Shown piece after piece: positions 51,862 through 62,064 of a DNA stretch of 64,000 nucleotides (position 1 is the stretch's first letter; the number at the start of each line of letters is the position of its first letter). Made by a program: the position numbers and the translations under genes. Source of the stretch: Pseudobacter sp. Lineage in GTDB: Bacteria > Bacteroidota > Bacteroidia > Chitinophagales > Chitinophagaceae. The DNA is taken from NCBI GenBank assembly GCA_017849455.1, contig JAFIGX010000014.1, forward strand, positions 1 through 64,000, given 5' to 3'. Under the pieces are notes generated by a model that did no database searches, had not been told where the DNA came from, and was given only the letters and a program-made list of their open reading frames with translations.

Positions 51862-52248
51862 CTAACAATATCGAATATACGCAGAAGGCGGGCCCCGGGA
51901 AGAAAAGGGATCAAATCGAAGCAAAAAATAGAAGGACCTGCGAAATGTAGTTTTATTGCTTGTAATTACATCAGGATTCAGCGGCTCTATACTGGCAAAG
52001 TAATGATCTGTTTCCTCCAGTATGATTTTCTTCCTGGGCTTGGTTGAAGAAAATCGAGTGGGGCCCGACTTATTGAATTGTGTGTCGGGAAAGAATTTAC
52101 TGTGCAATAAGCCAGCTTTCCTGAATGTTGGCGAGGCAGAAACCAGTGATTTCTGACTCCCCATGGAGACAGGCTGTAGCGATAATAATAATAATGAGAC
52201 CAGGATAGTCAACCCCATTATTACTGTTATCTTATTAACCTGCTTCAT
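51862..52248 (-). CDS. Unknown small exported or membrane-anchored protein (128 aa)
   Basis: A 128-residue frame with an N-terminal hydrophobic segment (residues 7-27, ITVIMGLTILVSLLLLSLQPV) that could be a signal peptide or anchor. The rest is basic and hydrophilic (FSSTKPRKKIILEETDHYFASIEP...FRRSFYFLLRFDPFSSRGPPSAYIRYC). No family recognised. It lies 87 bases upstream of the TolC gene on the same strand and may be the first gene of the efflux transcript. Codon usage looks reasonable, but confidence in it as a real gene is moderate. Confidence 0.5.
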   Translation of the reverse strand: MKQVNKITVIMGLTILVSLLLLSLQPVSMGSQKSLVSASPTFRKAGLLHSKFFPDTQFNKSGPTRFSSTKPRKKIILEETDHYFASIEPLNPDVITSNKTTFRRSFYFLLRFDPFSSRGPPSAYIRYC

Positions 52249-52323
52249 GGTAGGTGATGTGGAAATAAAATCGACGGTAAGTTAATCAATAAGATGTTAA
52301 TCGTTTGTTACCGGTAACCAGAT

Positions 52324-52355
52324 AAAAAAAAGGCCGGCTTACCAATAAGCCGACC
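52324..52355 (-). terminator. Terminator of the giant T9SS protein gene
   Basis: Stem GGCCGGCTTA / TAAGCCGACC (52332-52341 and 52346-52355) with one mismatch and loop CCAA; on the minus strand a run of eight T follows (52324-52331). It begins 27 bases after the stop codon. Confidence 0.88.
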
Positions 52356-52381
52356 TCTCTCCTTCATACCAAAAACGATCT

Positions 52382-55300
52382 CTACAATTTCGTCACCTTC
52401 ACCTGGCCTGCCGGTACACCATTCCGGATAATTTTTACCAGGTGAATACCTGAAGGCAGCATTTTCATATTCAATGTGTGTGTATTCCCGGTTGCTGTCT
52501 CTGTCATCTCCAACCGTCCATCGCTTCCGAACACCATCAACTTCTCTCCACCACCAAGCCCCGAAATGGTAGTTGTTGAAATGACCGGATTAGGGAGCAA
52601 ACGAATATCGATATTACTGCAAGCTCCCTGCACTACTGCAATATGACTGTATTGGGAGCTGCCATTGCGATCTACCATCTTCAGGCGATAATAGCTCTTT
52701 CCTTCTGTTGCATTATTATCGGTATACAGATAGGAATTACCTGATGGATTGTTACTGCTTTGTACTTCAGCAATCGTATGGAACTCGCTGCCATTTGTAC
52801 TTTGTTCTATTTCGAAATGACTGCTGTTCTCCTCCATCGCAGTGGTCCACCTGATGCGGGCGGTACAGTTCCCTAACGGAGATGCAGTAAAGCTCTTCAG
52901 TGTTATTGGTAACGGTGCTGCATACCTTACAAAATAGTCTTCCACTTCGCCGTTAATGAAAGTGCCTGTCCCGTTCATTTCTTTTGTGAAACCCGGGTCT
53001 ACTGCTGTAGCTATTACACGTATTGCTCCTTCAGTTGCGCCAAAGGCCGCAGGAATGGTAAAGGAGAAGGTTGTGGATATGGGGCTGCCGTGTGTCAGGC
53101 TACCGCTGATGAACAGGTCTGTAGGATCTGTAAAGCTGCCATTGGCATCGACATCGTACCAGGCTGCCCAATATACCGGTTTGGGGCTGCCGTTCCCGTT
53201 TACAGTAATGGTGAAATTGCATACAGTGCCCACACCTTTCACCATCCAGGGAGCGGCTTTGGCGCCATTACCACTGGTAGAGCCGCTGGTCATTACAAGT
53301 CCGTCTGCACCGTCATTCTCATCAGGTGCGCACTCGGCGGTTGGTGCTGTAATTCCCAGCCAGGCAGCGTCTGTCACGAACATGCTGGCGCTTGCCAATG
53401 GCCATGAGGCCAGCAGGTTTCCAAAGTCTGCAGGCATCGGCCTTACAACAATAGATGCAATATTGTTTGAATAATTACATTCCTTCACATTGGAGTTTAC
53501 TATTGGAAGTGTGAATGGCGCCGGTGTGGAACCGTCGTCATTCATCACTGCATAGATATTGTATGGTGGAGTAAATGCGCTCACATTCAGGGTAACCGTA
53601 TCCGTGACCGAAGCGCCGACCACCAGGTTCGCTGCCAGCTCGCGGGTGGTCGACAACAATACAGCTCCGCTTGCGCGTGGATCGCCCATGTAAAAGCGAA
53701 CAGGCGTTCCTGCGGGTGCAGCAGCAGAGCCGTTGTTGGCGACAGTGTAGACCAACGAAGCCGCTGAAGGTGTAAACTCGCAGGCAGTGGCACTCTTCAG
53801 CACTTTGAGATCGGAGATGTACAGGTCGGAGGCTGCGATCAGTCCGGGACTTAATAATCTCGCATCTATCTGCGCATTGAACACATCCATGGGATATTTA
53901 CCGGAACCGGATGGATATTGCAGTGTGATGCTCTGTTCCTTTACAGGAATGCTCAGATCATCATTCACGGATTTGGGACGATACCCACGTCCATTCCAGA
54001 TTTTCCGGGTATTCTGCCAGGCAGATGTGCCGTTGGAGGCACTAAACACACGCAGCATACCCGTGAAGGCCGAGCTGCCGGCAGATACACATACAAACTC
54101 TGCGGAGCCATCATTGTCGACATCCACTACTACCGGATGCTCCATCCAGGTAGCCGTTCCGGAAGCAAAGCTGGCAATATTGGCCGGTGCAGCCGTATTG
54201 CCATTGACGACACGGATATTATCCTGGTCATTATAAATGATCTCCAGCACCCCATCCCCATTCAGATCGAAGGCAGTGACTCCAGTTTCGCCGGAACCAT
54301 CTGTCGTGACCATGCTCCACACAGGACCTGCCGTGTTGTTCAGATTGAAGGCATGCATCCTAAGGCCGCTATTGAAAATGATCTCCGGCAGGTTGCTGGG
54401 TTTGCCATTCAGTGTTTGCTCATCGTATACATTGGCAATAGCAGGCAGACCTCTGTTCATGCCGCCATTATTGAAATAAGCAGCTTTCATTTTAAGAGTG
54501 CCTGCCGTAGGGTCCCATACGATCATGTGCGTACCGTTGGGGTAAGCGATATCGAGATTACCGTCAAAATCAAGATCGGCCACGGCAGTAGGCCCATCGT
54601 CATTGGCAGGGATAACACCGGCGCCTGCAATAGTACTGAGGTTGGCCAGTACGGTGGTTGTTCCGGTTGCGAGGTCTACCCCATACACCTGTGAGCCGGC
54701 CACGATCTCCTTGCCTGGATTGGATGCAAGGATGTCTATCACCACAATATCATTCCCCCATTCGTTACCCGCACCAATTCCATCCAAACCGCAAGGCGCA
54801 GTAGCAGAACCGGTAACGGCCTTGATCAAAAGACCTTTGCTGAAATTGAACTGGAACACATCGAGCCCCACCACTATTTCAGGTATGCCATCTTCATTGA
54901 TGTCAACGATCCTCGGTGATCCATTGGCGAAGCGGGTAGACACCACTTCAACAGAACGGTATTTATAATTGGTGGAGCTTCCTGATACATTGTTGAACAC
55001 ATATACATACCCATCGGCGCCTACCACTACCACTTCCGGTTTGCCGTCCCTGTCTACATCAGCCACTGCCGGCTGCATGGTAGACTGGGTCACTCTCACC
55101 GGTAACTGAATATTATAGTCGATCGTATTCTTGCCCAGGTTGGAGCCATTTCCTTTGAAATAAGTAATACCTGTCCCTCCTGCCCTTACAGTGAGTATTT
55201 CAGGTATGCCGTCCCCATCGAGGTCAGCGATTGTGGGAGATACAGAGGCAGCCAGGGCGTTGGTAGTGCTGGTGACCCATTTTTGTGAAATAGCAAAGCT

Positions 55301-58300
55301 GGTCAATGGTGGTGCTGCGGCTGTACAGCCAGGTATGGGCGCACAGGCAGCATCCAGTTCATCGATGTACCCATCCAGGTCGTCGTCGATACCATTGTCG
55401 CAAATTTCAGGTACGATCTGGGCTGCAAAAGAGAAATAGGAAGTAGCCGTTACCGGGAATGTAAGCGCGAATGACTGATACGTTTCTCCATTGATCGTTA
55501 CAGTGCCGCCGGCGCTCACTCTTGCAGCACTGCCATCATCCATCGAGCTTAGGCTGCCATAGATAAGCTGTGGAGCATTGCCCAATCCATACAATCCGCT
55601 TACAGGGTAATACACTGTGACAGACTGATTGAATGAATTGGTATTCTGAAGTTTCCAGGTACTGGCCAGTCGCTTCTGATTGACCCCCATATTGTAGTTA
55701 TAGCCCGGCGCATTATTATCGCCCCACACGAGGAACTGAAGGTCGGATGTAACTGCATTGGTGTTTGCTTCATTCGAAGCAGCAGCCGAACCGGTCGCCA
55801 TCACTACCTGTGTGCCGGGATTGACGCTCTGCGACTGGCGTTGATGGAGACCTGTATTATCATCGCGGCCGATACCTGCTATATTGTTCCCATAACCGGT
55901 TACTGCATACACTGTGCCCCCATCTGTAGCCACATAATCCGCACCGAGTGTAAGGCCATATTTGAGGGCGAGGTAGCTCTCCACGCGACGGTAATCACCT
56001 TGAACAAGTGCTGTATTATACATGACCGCTTCTGCGATATTGCTTCCTGCACTTAACAGGTTGCTGCCTCCGTAACCACCGATCTGCACTTTGTCGACAT
56101 TATGATTGGTAGAGGAAGTAATAGCCGTGCTGGTAGTCCCGTTCACACGGATCAAAGTTCCATTGGCCGTACCATTACTGAACAACTGGGTACCCAGGTA
56201 CTGCTTACCGGGATTGATGCTGCCGGCGGGCGTAGTGGCGATCTCCACTGCATTGTGCAGCATCTTGAGGGACTGATTGGGCGTATACATTGCCGAGCCC
56301 GGAGCTCCGGCCGCAGCAGATAGCAGGTTGAGGCCCCCGGCGCCTCCAGCCGATCTGAACACAACGAACTTGGTATAGCTGGCGGCAGCGCTGGTGGTTA
56401 TATTGGCCGCGCTGGTCAGGTAACTGGACCCATCGAATAACACGGTTGGATTGAAGTTCACGGCCCCTGTCGTAAGCTGCGGATTGCCGGTGGGTGTGAA
56501 GCTGTTGCCTGTGTTCATCTGGTTGATCCAGGAGGTAACAGATGTACCGGAAGTACTTACCCCTGCATCTCCGCGTACCCATGCGGCTGCGCCGCCCACA
56601 CCACCAGGGTTCACCGCTTTGGAGGCAAAGCTGAAATACAAAGTGCCTGTTGCCGGGAAAGTAAGCGTGAATCCCGTATAGGCCACACCGTTAATAGTGG
56701 TATTGGAGTTTGCTGCCACTTCTGTGCCAGGGCCTGTAAGCGTTGCACTGGTATTATAGATGAGATACTTGGTTGCGTTCGTTAGCAGGTGGAGGCTTGT
56801 TGTGGGGAAGTATACAGTTACTTCCTGGTTGAAGTTGCCGGTATTCTGCAACTTCCACACCCTCGTGAACCGGTTGTTCACGGTAGTGAAGCCGGTAACG
56901 GCTACTGTATTGGCGATGGAGGCATTATCATCGCCCCATACCAGTAATTGTTTATCTCCTGCAATGGTGTTGGAATTGGCTGCATTGGAAGCTGCGATGC
57001 TGCCAACGGCCATTATGACCTGGCTGGTAGCCGCCGTATTGATGCTTTGACCCTGCAACTGGTTCAAGCCTTCATCATCATCGCGGCCGATGCCCGCGAT
57101 ATTATTGTTATGACTGGCGATCGAATAGGTAGCGGTAGTTCCATCCGATGCCAGGTAATCGTGTCCCAGCGTAATACCATATTTTATTCCCAGGTAGCTT
57201 TCGATCTGCCGGGTGGCAGTAGTCCCGCTTCCCAATGCAGATGGATAAACGATCACTTCAGCAATGCGGCCGGTAAGGTTGTTGCCATCACCGTGAGCCC
57301 CCAGTTGCATGGTAGACGCCAGGTAGCCGGCTGAAGAGTTGATACTGCCTTTATTGGCGCCATCAACATTGATGAATGTACCTGCTGCCACACCGCTCGC
57401 AAATCCGGCTGCTCCCAGATAATAACGTGAACCAGTAACCGCGTTGAGAGCTGTAAATATCGCTGTGTTATGGAAAATTACCAGGTTCGTATTGGTGTTG
57501 GCCCCAAAAAGCGCATTGTTGCCAGTGCCGCCGGAAGAGACAATGTTATTAGTGGTAGCGCCATCATATTTGAATACGACAAATTTGGTGTAATTGCTAT
57601 TGGCGGGCAATGCTACTCCTGCGCTGGTAAGGTAATTACTGCCGCTGAAGGTAATGCCGGGATAGAAGTTGATATTACCGGCTGCCAGTTGCGGGTTACC
57701 TGTTCCGGTAAAGCTGTTCGCGGCACTGACCTGGTTGGTCCAACTGGTCACATTGGTACCGCTGGCGTTGATCCCGGCATCGGGACGAAGCCATACGCTT
57801 GCTCCGGCTACATTACCGGGATTGACTGCTTTAGCGGCAAAACTGAAATATAATATGCCTGTAGCTGGGAAGGTAACTGTAAAACTTTTATAAGCTATAC
57901 CATCGATCATGACTGTTGGGCCGGCAGGCACTTCTGTACCTCCTCCAGCCAGTGTATTGCTGGTATTGAAGATGAGGTAAGGATTGGTGCCGGGCAAATA
58001 GTTCAGGCTGGTCACAGGGAAATACACGGAAACCTGCTGACTGAATCCACCAGTGTTCTCCAATTTCCAGATCTTGCTGAGACGGGTAGTACTGGTAGTC
58101 CAGCCACTAAGCCCCGTAGTGGTTGTAACAGAGCCGTTATCATCACCCCATACCAGGAACTGGTTATCGGATGGAATGACGCCGGTATTGGTTGCATTCG
58201 TGGCTGCCACACTCCCGAGCGACATCACTACCTGGCTGGTGCCGGTATTGATGCTTCTGCCCTGCTTCTGATACAATGCGGTGTTATCATCGCGGCCGAT

Positions 58301-60322
58301 GCCTGCAATATTATTGGCGAAACTGCTGACGGCATACGTTGTAGTGGCGCCATCCGAAGCGAGGTAATCATGAGCGATCGTGATGCCATATTTAAGACCG
58401 AGATAGCTTTCTATTTGCCGGGTACCGGCAGCGTTATTTCCCAGTGAAGAAGGATATACGATCACTTCTGCAATGCGCCCGGTAAGATTGGAGCCATTGG
58501 AATACGCCCCCAACTGTATCCCAGATGCTACATAGCCAGATGGCGAAGTGGTGGTGCCTTTTTGGGCCCCATCTACATTGATGTACGTGCCGCCTGTGAG
58601 GTTCCGCGTGAAGCCACCGGTACCAATGAAATAACGGCTTGCATTGACCGAACCTGTAGCATTCAGGATATTGCCGCTATGCCATAGGATCAGATCAGTG
58701 GTAGTATTGTTCCCGAAGAAAGCGTGGTTACCGCCTGAAGGTGAAGAAACTATATTGTTGGTATTGACCCCGTCATATTTGAATACCACGAATTTGGTGT
58801 ATGCGCTGTTGGCAGGCAATACATTGCCGGTGCTGGTCAGGTAATTGCTGCCACTGAAGGTGATGCCAGGGTTGAAGTTCACATTGCCTGTGGCCAATTG
58901 AGGATTGCCGGTCCCTGTAAAACTATTGCCTGCATTCATCTGGTTGATCCAGGTGTTGACATTGTTGCCCGTTGCCATCACACCTGCATCGGGGCGAAGC
59001 CATACCAGCGCTCCTGCAACATTACCCGGGTTGACGGTCTTTGCGGCAAAGCTGAAATACAACGGACCGATTGTTGGAAAGGTAACCTGGAAGCCGGTAT
59101 AAGATATGCCTCCGATATTGGTCACTGCACTGGAAGGAACTTCCGTTCCACCACCTGCCAGCGTATTGCTGGTATTGTAAATGAGGTATGGGTTAGAACC
59201 GGGCAATACATTCAGGCTGGCCGTGGGAAAGTAAACAGTTACCTGCTGATTGAAGCCGCCGGTGTTCTGCAATTTCCAAACTCTCGTGAGGCGGGTGGTT
59301 GTGATGGCCCAACCCGACAGTGCAGTAGTGGTATTGATGGAACCATTGTCATCACCCCACAGAAGGAATTGTTTATCGGCAGAAAAAGTATTTGAATTGG
59401 CTGCATTCGTGGCTGCCACACTACCAAGCGCCATCACCACCTGGCTGGTGCCGGTATTGATGCTTTGGCCTTGTTTCTGATTAAGGGACGAATTATCATC
59501 GCGGCCTATACCGGCAATATTATTGGCAGCACTACTTACATCATAAATGGGGGCTCCTGCTGAAGAGAGATAATTATGTGCAACGGTGATACCGTATTTG
59601 ATGCCCAGGTAGCCCTGTATCTGCCTCGTGGTGGTGGCATTGCTGGCCAATGCTGTTGGATAAACGATCACTTCAGCAATACGCCCGGTAAGATTATTGC
59701 CATTGCCATGAGCTCCCAGTTGCATGGCCGCCGCTGTATAAGCTGCGGAGGAATTCATGTTTGCTCTTGTGCTTCCGTCCACATTGATATAAGTGCCGCC
59801 AGGGGCGCCGCTGGTGAAGCCGGCCGTTCCCATATAATACCGGGCACTGCTGACTACGTTGGATGCAGTAAGGATGTTGCCGGCATGATGGATCACCAGG
59901 TCTGTATTGGTATTATTCCCAAATAAAGCATGACTGCCGCCTGTTCCCGATGAAACGAGATTGTTGGCTGTGCTCCCGTCATATTTGAATACCACGAATT
60001 TGGTGTATGGATTGTTGTTCGACAGGATCGTAGAATTGCTGGTCAGATAATTGCTGCCATTGAAAACAATGGCCGGATTGAAGTTGACGCTGTTCGCATT
60101 CACCTGGGGATTGCCCTTTCCAGTGAAGTTGGCGCCACCGGCCTGGTTCACCCAGGTAGTGATATTGGAACCTGTGGCAATAACGCCCTGATCGGCCTTC
60201 AGCCAAACAGCGGCGCCACCGACACCACCCGGATTGGATTGGGGAAAACCTTGCAGACAAGCAAATACAAGCAAAATAAGCGCCAACGGGCGCTTACCCT
60301 GTTCAGTTGGGGTGTTTTTCAT
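52382..60322 (-). CDS. Giant secreted T9SS cargo protein with four tandem ~400-residue modules
   Basis: A 2646-residue protein with a signal peptide (about 1-27). Four tandem modules follow: about 29-429, 430-832, 833-1236 and 1237-1635. Each opens with NPGxVxGAxxWxxxDxGV, carries a GRIAEVIVYP-type segment (EAVMYN in the fourth), a 'YLGIKYGIT' segment, a 'NNIAGIGRDD' segment and ends TLYFSFAAK. They look like LamG/concanavalin-type beta-sandwich units. Then come a Ca-binding-like CDNGIDDDLDGYIDELD (about 1637-1653), FG-GAP/VCBS-like repeats rich in DLDGDGIPE (about 1680-2050), a CARDB-like region (DLYISDLKVLKSA...), a GEVED-like region (GEVEDYFVRY), a fibronectin-like part and a C-terminal T9SS type A sorting domain (LLPNPV...GIHLVKIIRNG). 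It should be exported across the outer membrane and surface-attached or released. Likely adhesin or carbohydrate-binding; no catalytic site seen. Confidence 0.92.
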   Translation of the reverse strand: MKNTPTEQGKRPLALILLVFACLQGFPQSNPGGVGGAAVWLKADQGVIATGSNITTWVNQAGGANFTGKGNPQVNANSVNFNPAIVFNGSNYLTSNSTILSNNNPYTKFVVFKYDGSTANNLVSSGTGGSHALFGNNTNTDLVIHHAGNILTASNVVSSARYYMGTAGFTSGAPGGTYINVDGSTRANMNSSAAYTAAAMQLGAHGNGNNLTGRIAEVIVYPTALASNATTTRQIQGYLGIKYGITVAHNYLSSAGAPIYDVSSAANNIAGIGRDDNSSLNQKQGQSINTGTSQVVMALGSVAATNAANSNTFSADKQFLLWGDDNGSINTTTALSGWAITTTRLTRVWKLQNTGGFNQQVTVYFPTASLNVLPGSNPYLIYNTSNTLAGGGTEVPSSAVTNIGGISYTGFQVTFPTIGPLYFSFAAKTVNPGNVAGALVWLRPDAGVMATGNNVNTWINQMNAGNSFTGTGNPQLATGNVNFNPGITFSGSNYLTSTGNVLPANSAYTKFVVFKYDGVNTNNIVSSPSGGNHAFFGNNTTTDLILWHSGNILNATGSVNASRYFIGTGGFTRNLTGGTYINVDGAQKGTTTSPSGYVASGIQLGAYSNGSNLTGRIAEVIVYPSSLGNNAAGTRQIESYLGLKYGITIAHDYLASDGATTTYAVSSFANNIAGIGRDDNTALYQKQGRSINTGTSQVVMSLGSVAATNATNTGVIPSDNQFLVWGDDNGSVTTTTGLSGWTTSTTRLSKIWKLENTGGFSQQVSVYFPVTSLNYLPGTNPYLIFNTSNTLAGGGTEVPAGPTVMIDGIAYKSFTVTFPATGILYFSFAAKAVNPGNVAGASVWLRPDAGINASGTNVTSWTNQVSAANSFTGTGNPQLAAGNINFYPGITFSGSNYLTSAGVALPANSNYTKFVVFKYDGATTNNIVSSGGTGNNALFGANTNTNLVIFHNTAIFTALNAVTGSRYYLGAAGFASGVAAGTFINVDGANKGSINSSAGYLASTMQLGAHGDGNNLTGRIAEVIVYPSALGSGTTATRQIESYLGIKYGITLGHDYLASDGTTATYSIASHNNNIAGIGRDDDEGLNQLQGQSINTAATSQVIMAVGSIAASNAANSNTIAGDKQLLVWGDDNASIANTVAVTGFTTVNNRFTRVWKLQNTGNFNQEVTVYFPTTSLHLLTNATKYLIYNTSATLTGPGTEVAANSNTTINGVAYTGFTLTFPATGTLYFSFASKAVNPGGVGGAAAWVRGDAGVSTSGTSVTSWINQMNTGNSFTPTGNPQLTTGAVNFNPTVLFDGSSYLTSAANITTSAAASYTKFVVFRSAGGAGGLNLLSAAAGAPGSAMYTPNQSLKMLHNAVEIATTPAGSINPGKQYLGTQLFSNGTANGTLIRVNGTTSTAITSSTNHNVDKVQIGGYGGSNLLSAGSNIAEAVMYNTALVQGDYRRVESYLALKYGLTLGADYVATDGGTVYAVTGYGNNIAGIGRDDNTGLHQRQSQSVNPGTQVVMATGSAAASNEANTNAVTSDLQFLVWGDNNAPGYNYNMGVNQKRLASTWKLQNTNSFNQSVTVYYPVSGLYGLGNAPQLIYGSLSSMDDGSAARVSAGGTVTINGETYQSFALTFPVTATSYFSFAAQIVPEICDNGIDDDLDGYIDELDAACAPIPGCTAAAPPLTSFAISQKWVTSTTNALAASVSPTIADLDGDGIPEILTVRAGGTGITYFKGNGSNLGKNTIDYNIQLPVRVTQSTMQPAVADVDRDGKPEVVVVGADGYVYVFNNVSGSSTNYKYRSVEVVSTRFANGSPRIVDINEDGIPEIVVGLDVFQFNFSKGLLIKAVTGSATAPCGLDGIGAGNEWGNDIVVIDILASNPGKEIVAGSQVYGVDLATGTTTVLANLSTIAGAGVIPANDDGPTAVADLDFDGNLDIAYPNGTHMIVWDPTAGTLKMKAAYFNNGGMNRGLPAIANVYDEQTLNGKPSNLPEIIFNSGLRMHAFNLNNTAGPVWSMVTTDGSGETGVTAFDLNGDGVLEIIYNDQDNIRVVNGNTAAPANIASFASGTATWMEHPVVVDVDNDGSAEFVCVSAGSSAFTGMLRVFSASNGTSAWQNTRKIWNGRGYRPKSVNDDLSIPVKEQSITLQYPSGSGKYPMDVFNAQIDARLLSPGLIAASDLYISDLKVLKSATACEFTPSAASLVYTVANNGSAAAPAGTPVRFYMGDPRASGAVLLSTTRELAANLVVGASVTDTVTLNVSAFTPPYNIYAVMNDDGSTPAPFTLPIVNSNVKECNYSNNIASIVVRPMPADFGNLLASWPLASASMFVTDAAWLGITAPTAECAPDENDGADGLVMTSGSTSGNGAKAAPWMVKGVGTVCNFTITVNGNGSPKPVYWAAWYDVDANGSFTDPTDLFISGSLTHGSPISTTFSFTIPAAFGATEGAIRVIATAVDPGFTKEMNGTGTFINGEVEDYFVRYAAPLPITLKSFTASPLGNCTARIRWTTAMEENSSHFEIEQSTNGSEFHTIAEVQSSNNPSGNSYLYTDNNATEGKSYYRLKMVDRNGSSQYSHIAVVQGACSNIDIRLLPNPVISTTTISGLGGGEKLMVFGSDGRLEMTETATGNTHTLNMKMLPSGIHLVKIIRNGVPAGQVKVTKL
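55416..60238 (-). repeat. Four tandem ~1.2-kb repeats inside the giant gene
   Basis: Module boundaries on the minus strand are about 60238-59036, 59035-57827, 57826-56615 and 56614-55416. Modules 1 to 3 are closest to each other; the fourth is more diverged and slightly shorter. Long identical stretches (for example the codons for GIGRDD and SGSNYLTS) make the region prone to copy-number change by recombination and to assembly collapse. Confidence 0.9.
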
Positions 60323-60556
60323 ATACTGAATTATTAATGGGATCGTTTTAAATCCTGACGCAATAAATAATGGTGGGATTTTGCCAGCCTGAACAGGCCG
60401 ACTTTAATACTTGTAGAAGGTGTTGCAATATTAACTTTTTTTATTACAACTACAGATGACTGTGAATAAATTTGATCGATTGACGATTGTGCAGTTGAGA
60501 TATGAAGTGTCGATGCCGGGTATTGTATATGGTTTTTGAGTTATATGTGTTGCCCG
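60323..60556. other. Intergenic region, no gene seen
   Basis: Spacer between the giant gene start and the end of the EamA gene. AT-rich, no clear TAnnTTTG element on the minus strand and no supported reading frame. Confidence 0.5.
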
Positions 60557-60970
60557 TCAACGGATCAGGACAATGGTCCCGGCAATGATCATCGCAGCGC
60601 CGACCATCGTTTTCCAGTCGACATTCTCTTTCAGTATAATTATGGAAAGCCCAATAGCAATGGCTACGCTGAGTTTGTCGATAGGCGCTACTTTGGATAC
60701 AGGGCCGGTTTCCAGCGCCTTGAAGTAAAAGACCCAGCTCAGCCCGGTAGCAATGCCAGACAGGACCAGGAACAACAGGTTGTGCTTTGTCAGGACCTTG
60801 ATCTCCCTCCACTGCCCTGCTGCCAGTACGATGCCCCAGGCAATAAATAAAATTACCGTGGTCCTGACAGCAGTGGCGATGTTACCATTAACTCCTTTGA
60901 TACCGATCTTGGCCAGGATAGCAGTAAGTCCGGCAAAGAAAGCAGAGAGAACAGCATAGTACTTCCACAT
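60557..60970 (-). CDS. Half-size EamA/DMT-family transporter
   Basis: A 137-residue membrane protein with about five hydrophobic helices, corresponding to one EamA unit (FFAGLTAILAKIGIKGVNGNIATAVRTTVILFIAW; SGIATGLSWVFYFKALETGPVSKVAPIDKLSVAIAIGLSIIILKE; MVGAAMIIAGTIVLI). Full-length DMT transporters have two such units, so this one should act as a dimer. Substrate unknown. Monocistronic, minus strand. Confidence 0.9.
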   Translation of the reverse strand: MWKYYAVLSAFFAGLTAILAKIGIKGVNGNIATAVRTTVILFIAWGIVLAAGQWREIKVLTKHNLLFLVLSGIATGLSWVFYFKALETGPVSKVAPIDKLSVAIAIGLSIIILKENVDWKTMVGAAMIIAGTIVLIR

Positions 60971-61114
60971 GTTACAAATTTTTTATTTTATGTACACGGG
61001 CCATCTGTCCGATAGCATCGATCGAATGTACGTTATCCTGCTAAGTTATTAAAGTCGGGCCTGACTGCCTGAAAACAGGTAGCCGGCCGTTGTTTATATG
61101 TCGAACGAAGCCAA

Positions 61115-62059
61115 TCAATAATGATGTAGGGAAGAACTGAGCGCCTTTCTCATATCGCCTATCAATAGCAGGGTCCTGTGATCAATGCCTTTTTTGATCA
61201 AATGATAAGGAGTGTTGAACAACATCGTATCCGGGACCTTGTAGCGTTCAGGCGATCCGAGTATATCGAAAACCTCTCCTTTCCGCAGTACCTGTTCGAT
61301 ATAGCGTATTTGGTCTGCCGAGTTGTCGAATGAAGCGGATTGAAAGCAGGGAAAGGAAAGGTACATTTTTGCTTTTCTAGCGGTCACCAACTCCTGGTAT
61401 CCTTTCAGTTCCTCTACTACGGATCCATTGAAGGGCCCGGTGAGGGTTTTGTAGGGAAGAACTTGCTGAGATGGTTCATCCCAGTGCGCATCTGCATCCC
61501 CGAATTCATTGAAGGAGCTTCTTGAATACCATTTGTCGGGAGTAAAAGACCTATACTCATACGGGTTCAATTTCGACCGCAGGTATTTCGGAAAAAATGG
61601 TGCTATCAGGCCAACCTGCTGTATTCGTAAGTTCAGCAACTCTTTGCGGGCATCGACATCACATACAGTACGGAGCAATTCTTCTCCCCCAAAAGCGAAG
61701 TTGTCATAGAATTGGGCATATTCCGGGACCACCACCACGATATCTCCTTCCTGGATATATTTCTTTGTTTTGTCGAGCATGTACAACAACCCCAAAGATG
61801 CGTGGATACCGGTATTGACAGGATTCAGGCCCAGCGAATCTTTTATCAGCCGGCTGTTCAGGCCGAAACTCAGATTCGAGCCTCCTACAAAAATGATCCG
61901 GGGAGACGGCGTATTCTTCAACAAAGTATCTTTATCGGCCCCGGCAAATAGCAAGGTCGACTGGGCGCGCGGAGTGGGAGGAAGAAAGAATACGATGATA
62001 GCTGGCAATACCACACTCAGAAAAAGAAAAAAGAACGTATTCAATAATAGCTTTTTCAT
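61115..62059 (-). CDS. SGNH-hydrolase-like membrane-anchored protein paired with MBOAT
   Basis: A 314-residue protein with an N-terminal membrane helix or uncleaved signal (about 7-27, FFFLFLSVVLPAIIVFFL). It contains an SGNH-like block I (IIFVGGSNLSFGLNSRLI, about 55-72), with Ser where the nucleophile would be, and a C-terminal segment NTPYHLIKKGIDHRT with a candidate catalytic His. An acidic residue normally just before that His in related enzymes appears as Asn, so activity is uncertain. It is 5 bases downstream of an MBOAT acyltransferase gene. Such pairs acetylate extracellular polysaccharides, the MBOAT moving the acetyl group across the membrane and the SGNH partner transferring it. 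Confidence 0.78.
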   Translation of the reverse strand: MKKLLLNTFFFLFLSVVLPAIIVFFLPPTPRAQSTLLFAGADKDTLLKNTPSPRIIFVGGSNLSFGLNSRLIKDSLGLNPVNTGIHASLGLLYMLDKTKKYIQEGDIVVVVPEYAQFYDNFAFGGEELLRTVCDVDARKELLNLRIQQVGLIAPFFPKYLRSKLNPYEYRSFTPDKWYSRSSFNEFGDADAHWDEPSQQVLPYKTLTGPFNGSVVEELKGYQELVTARKAKMYLSFPCFQSASFDNSADQIRYIEQVLRKGEVFDILGSPERYKVPDTMLFNTPYHLIKKGIDHRTLLLIGDMRKALSSSLHHY

Positions 62060-62064
62060 GGAGA

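Noticed and set aside
58898..59395. Several plus-strand frames of 60-260 residues repeating every ~1.2 kb inside the giant gene (also 57470-57853, 59576-59926, 53918-54694)
   Set aside because: They are antisense shadows of the tandem modules; they recur only because the coding strand repeats, and lack plausible starts or protein-like features.
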